Source: Novosphingobium meiothermophilum (GTDB lineage Bacteria > Pseudomonadota > Alphaproteobacteria > Sphingomonadales > Sphingomonadaceae). From it: DNA of 64,000 nt. Position 1 is the first letter of the stretch; each line of letters begins with the position of its first letter. The DNA is taken from the NCBI RefSeq assembly GCF_003171715.1, contig NZ_QGHL01000004.1:535487-599486 (forward strand), given 5' to 3'. Of the stretch, positions 63,558 through 64,000 are shown piece by piece. A program made the position numbers and the translations under genes. The notes under the pieces were generated by a model. It searched no databases. It worked only from the letters and a program-made list of their open reading frames with translations, and was not told where the DNA came from.

Positions 63558-63576
63558 GCCCCCATGCGCTGGGGGC
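63558..63576 (+). terminator. Hairpin upstream of the integrase
   Basis: GCCCCCA-TGCGC-TGGGGGC is a perfect seven-base-pair stem 22 bases before the integrase start. It has no T-run. Similar stems precede tRNA-linked integrases; it may limit readthrough from the tRNA. Confidence 0.4.
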
Positions 63577-63598
63577 TCCTTGATTCGAGGATGACACG

Positions 63599-63859
63599 AT
63601 GCCGCTTTCCGAAGCCGCGGTGCGCAATACCAAGCCGCGCGAGAAGCCTTACAAGATCGCGGGTTTTTCCGGGCTTCTATCTCGAGGTCCAGCCCAACGG
63701 CAGCAAGCTGTGGCGGCTCAAATACCGCATGCTGGGCAAGGAGAAGAAGCTGGCAATTGGCACCTACCCCGAGATCAGCCTGAGCGAAGCACGCCGCCGC
63801 CGCGACAAGGCGCGTGAGCAGCTCCACTCCGGTCTTGATCCGTCACGTGAGAAGGTAAA
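63599..63859 (+). pseudogene. Tyrosine integrase N-terminus, frameshifted and interrupted
   Basis: The start at 63599 follows GAGG. Frame one gives MPLSEAAVRNTKPREKPYKIA, the N-terminus of P4-type integrases with an arm-DNA-binding domain. One base too many in a run of five T near 63664 shifts the frame; the next frame continues correctly with GFYLEVQPNGSKLWRLKYR, EKKLAIGTYPEISLSEARRRRDKAREQL and DPSREK. The homology stops there, about 85 codons in, where IS-like DNA begins. The catalytic domain is not visible, so it is inactive as it stands. Position next to tRNA-Gly is typical. Confidence 0.78.
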
Positions 63860-64000
63860 TGGGGACCGGCGTGCAAAAGGGACCCCGTTAGCGGGGTGAT
63901 CGGCGTCTAGGTTTCGTGGACAAAGCTTGACTGTTGGCTCGGGCGTTGATTCAAGGCTGTCTTTTGGAGGCAGCCTTGGGCGAGCGGATTGGCGTTACGG
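63860..64000 (+). mobile_element. Left end of an insertion sequence, probably IS21-like (partial)
   Basis: From TGGGGACCGGCG at 63860 the integrase similarity ends. The sequence has repeated GGGGACC/GGGACCCC blocks and an ACCCC-N6-GGGGT stem (63882-63897), as I recall for IS21-family ends in proteobacteria. A reading frame may begin with TTG at 63976 behind a strong GGAGG (LGERIGVT...), but only eight codons are visible. The element continues past the window edge. Confidence 0.5.

Noticed and set aside
63976..64000. Separate coding region starting at TTG behind GGAGG
   Set aside because: Only eight codons are visible, so neither reading frame nor product can be supported. Described within the IS-like element instead.

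Overview
The window looks like chromosomal DNA of a high-GC alphaproteobacterium of the Sphingomonadales, most probably Novosphingobium or a close relative. This rests on the gene repertoire and order: an RcGTA-type gene transfer agent cluster, unfused petA-petB-petC, ftsE-ftsX-ydcF-plsC, hisC next to tyrA, glnK-amtB, and frequent ATGA/GTGA start-stop overlaps. No species was confirmed by a search.

Region by region. (1) 1-285: truncated outer-membrane beta-barrel gene. (2) 478-14470, minus strand: a near-complete gene transfer agent (GTA) structural operon running right to left: small and large terminase, portal, DUF6127 protein, prohead protease, major capsid, head-tail connector, a 53-residue protein, tail terminator, major tail protein, two small tail-assembly proteins, short tape measure, DUF2460 distal tail protein fused to a large N-terminal region, DUF2163 protein, NlpC/P60 hydrolase, a short baseplate/fibre-hub protein and a DUF2793 protein. 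(3) 14688-18072: membrane, Usg, MipA, GST and pseudouridine synthase genes. (4) 18020-24999: an apparently uncharacterised aromatic catabolic locus. A five-gene minus operon (FAD monooxygenase, extradiol dioxygenase, alpha/beta hydrolase, membrane protein, cyclase) diverges from an MFS transporter and an exported hydrolase. (5) 24974-29067: Lrp-type regulator and PutA (proline use), then tRNA-Leu(GAG).

(6) 29358-33300: zinc-ribbon membrane protein, FtsEX, YdcF and PlsC (envelope and division). (7) 33310-41549: tyrA-hisC, then glnK-amtB behind a textbook sigma-54 promoter, a nuclease/phosphatase-fold protein, an alpha/beta hydrolase, release factor 3 and an aldose epimerase. (8) 41546-46688: pheT, pheS, an AraC-type regulator, rplT and rpmI. 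(9) 46854-49347: metA, with Glu111 suggesting acetyl-CoA use and an S-box-like leader; YqgE; and an FNR-box-preceded pair encoding a 62-residue membrane protein and an AhpD-like protein. (10) 49348-55969: glnD, an acyl-CoA ligase, lgt and a MidA-type methyltransferase. (11) 56217-58938: the cytochrome bc1 operon. (12) 59025-63168: apt, NDP-forming acyl-CoA ligase, fumarylacetoacetate-hydrolase-family enzyme and a DUF2218 protein. (13) 63330-64000: tRNA-Gly(TCC) followed by a frameshifted integrase cut off by what looks like an IS21-type end, probably the edge of a genomic island.

The nitrogen genes form a visible circuit: sigma-54-driven glnK-amtB plus glnD, whose product would uridylylate GlnK at Tyr51. 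The most interesting items are the rearranged GTA tail module (large fused N-terminal region, strong internal ribosome binding site, shortened hub protein, missing normal gene 7), the aromatic ring-cleavage locus, and the metA leader.
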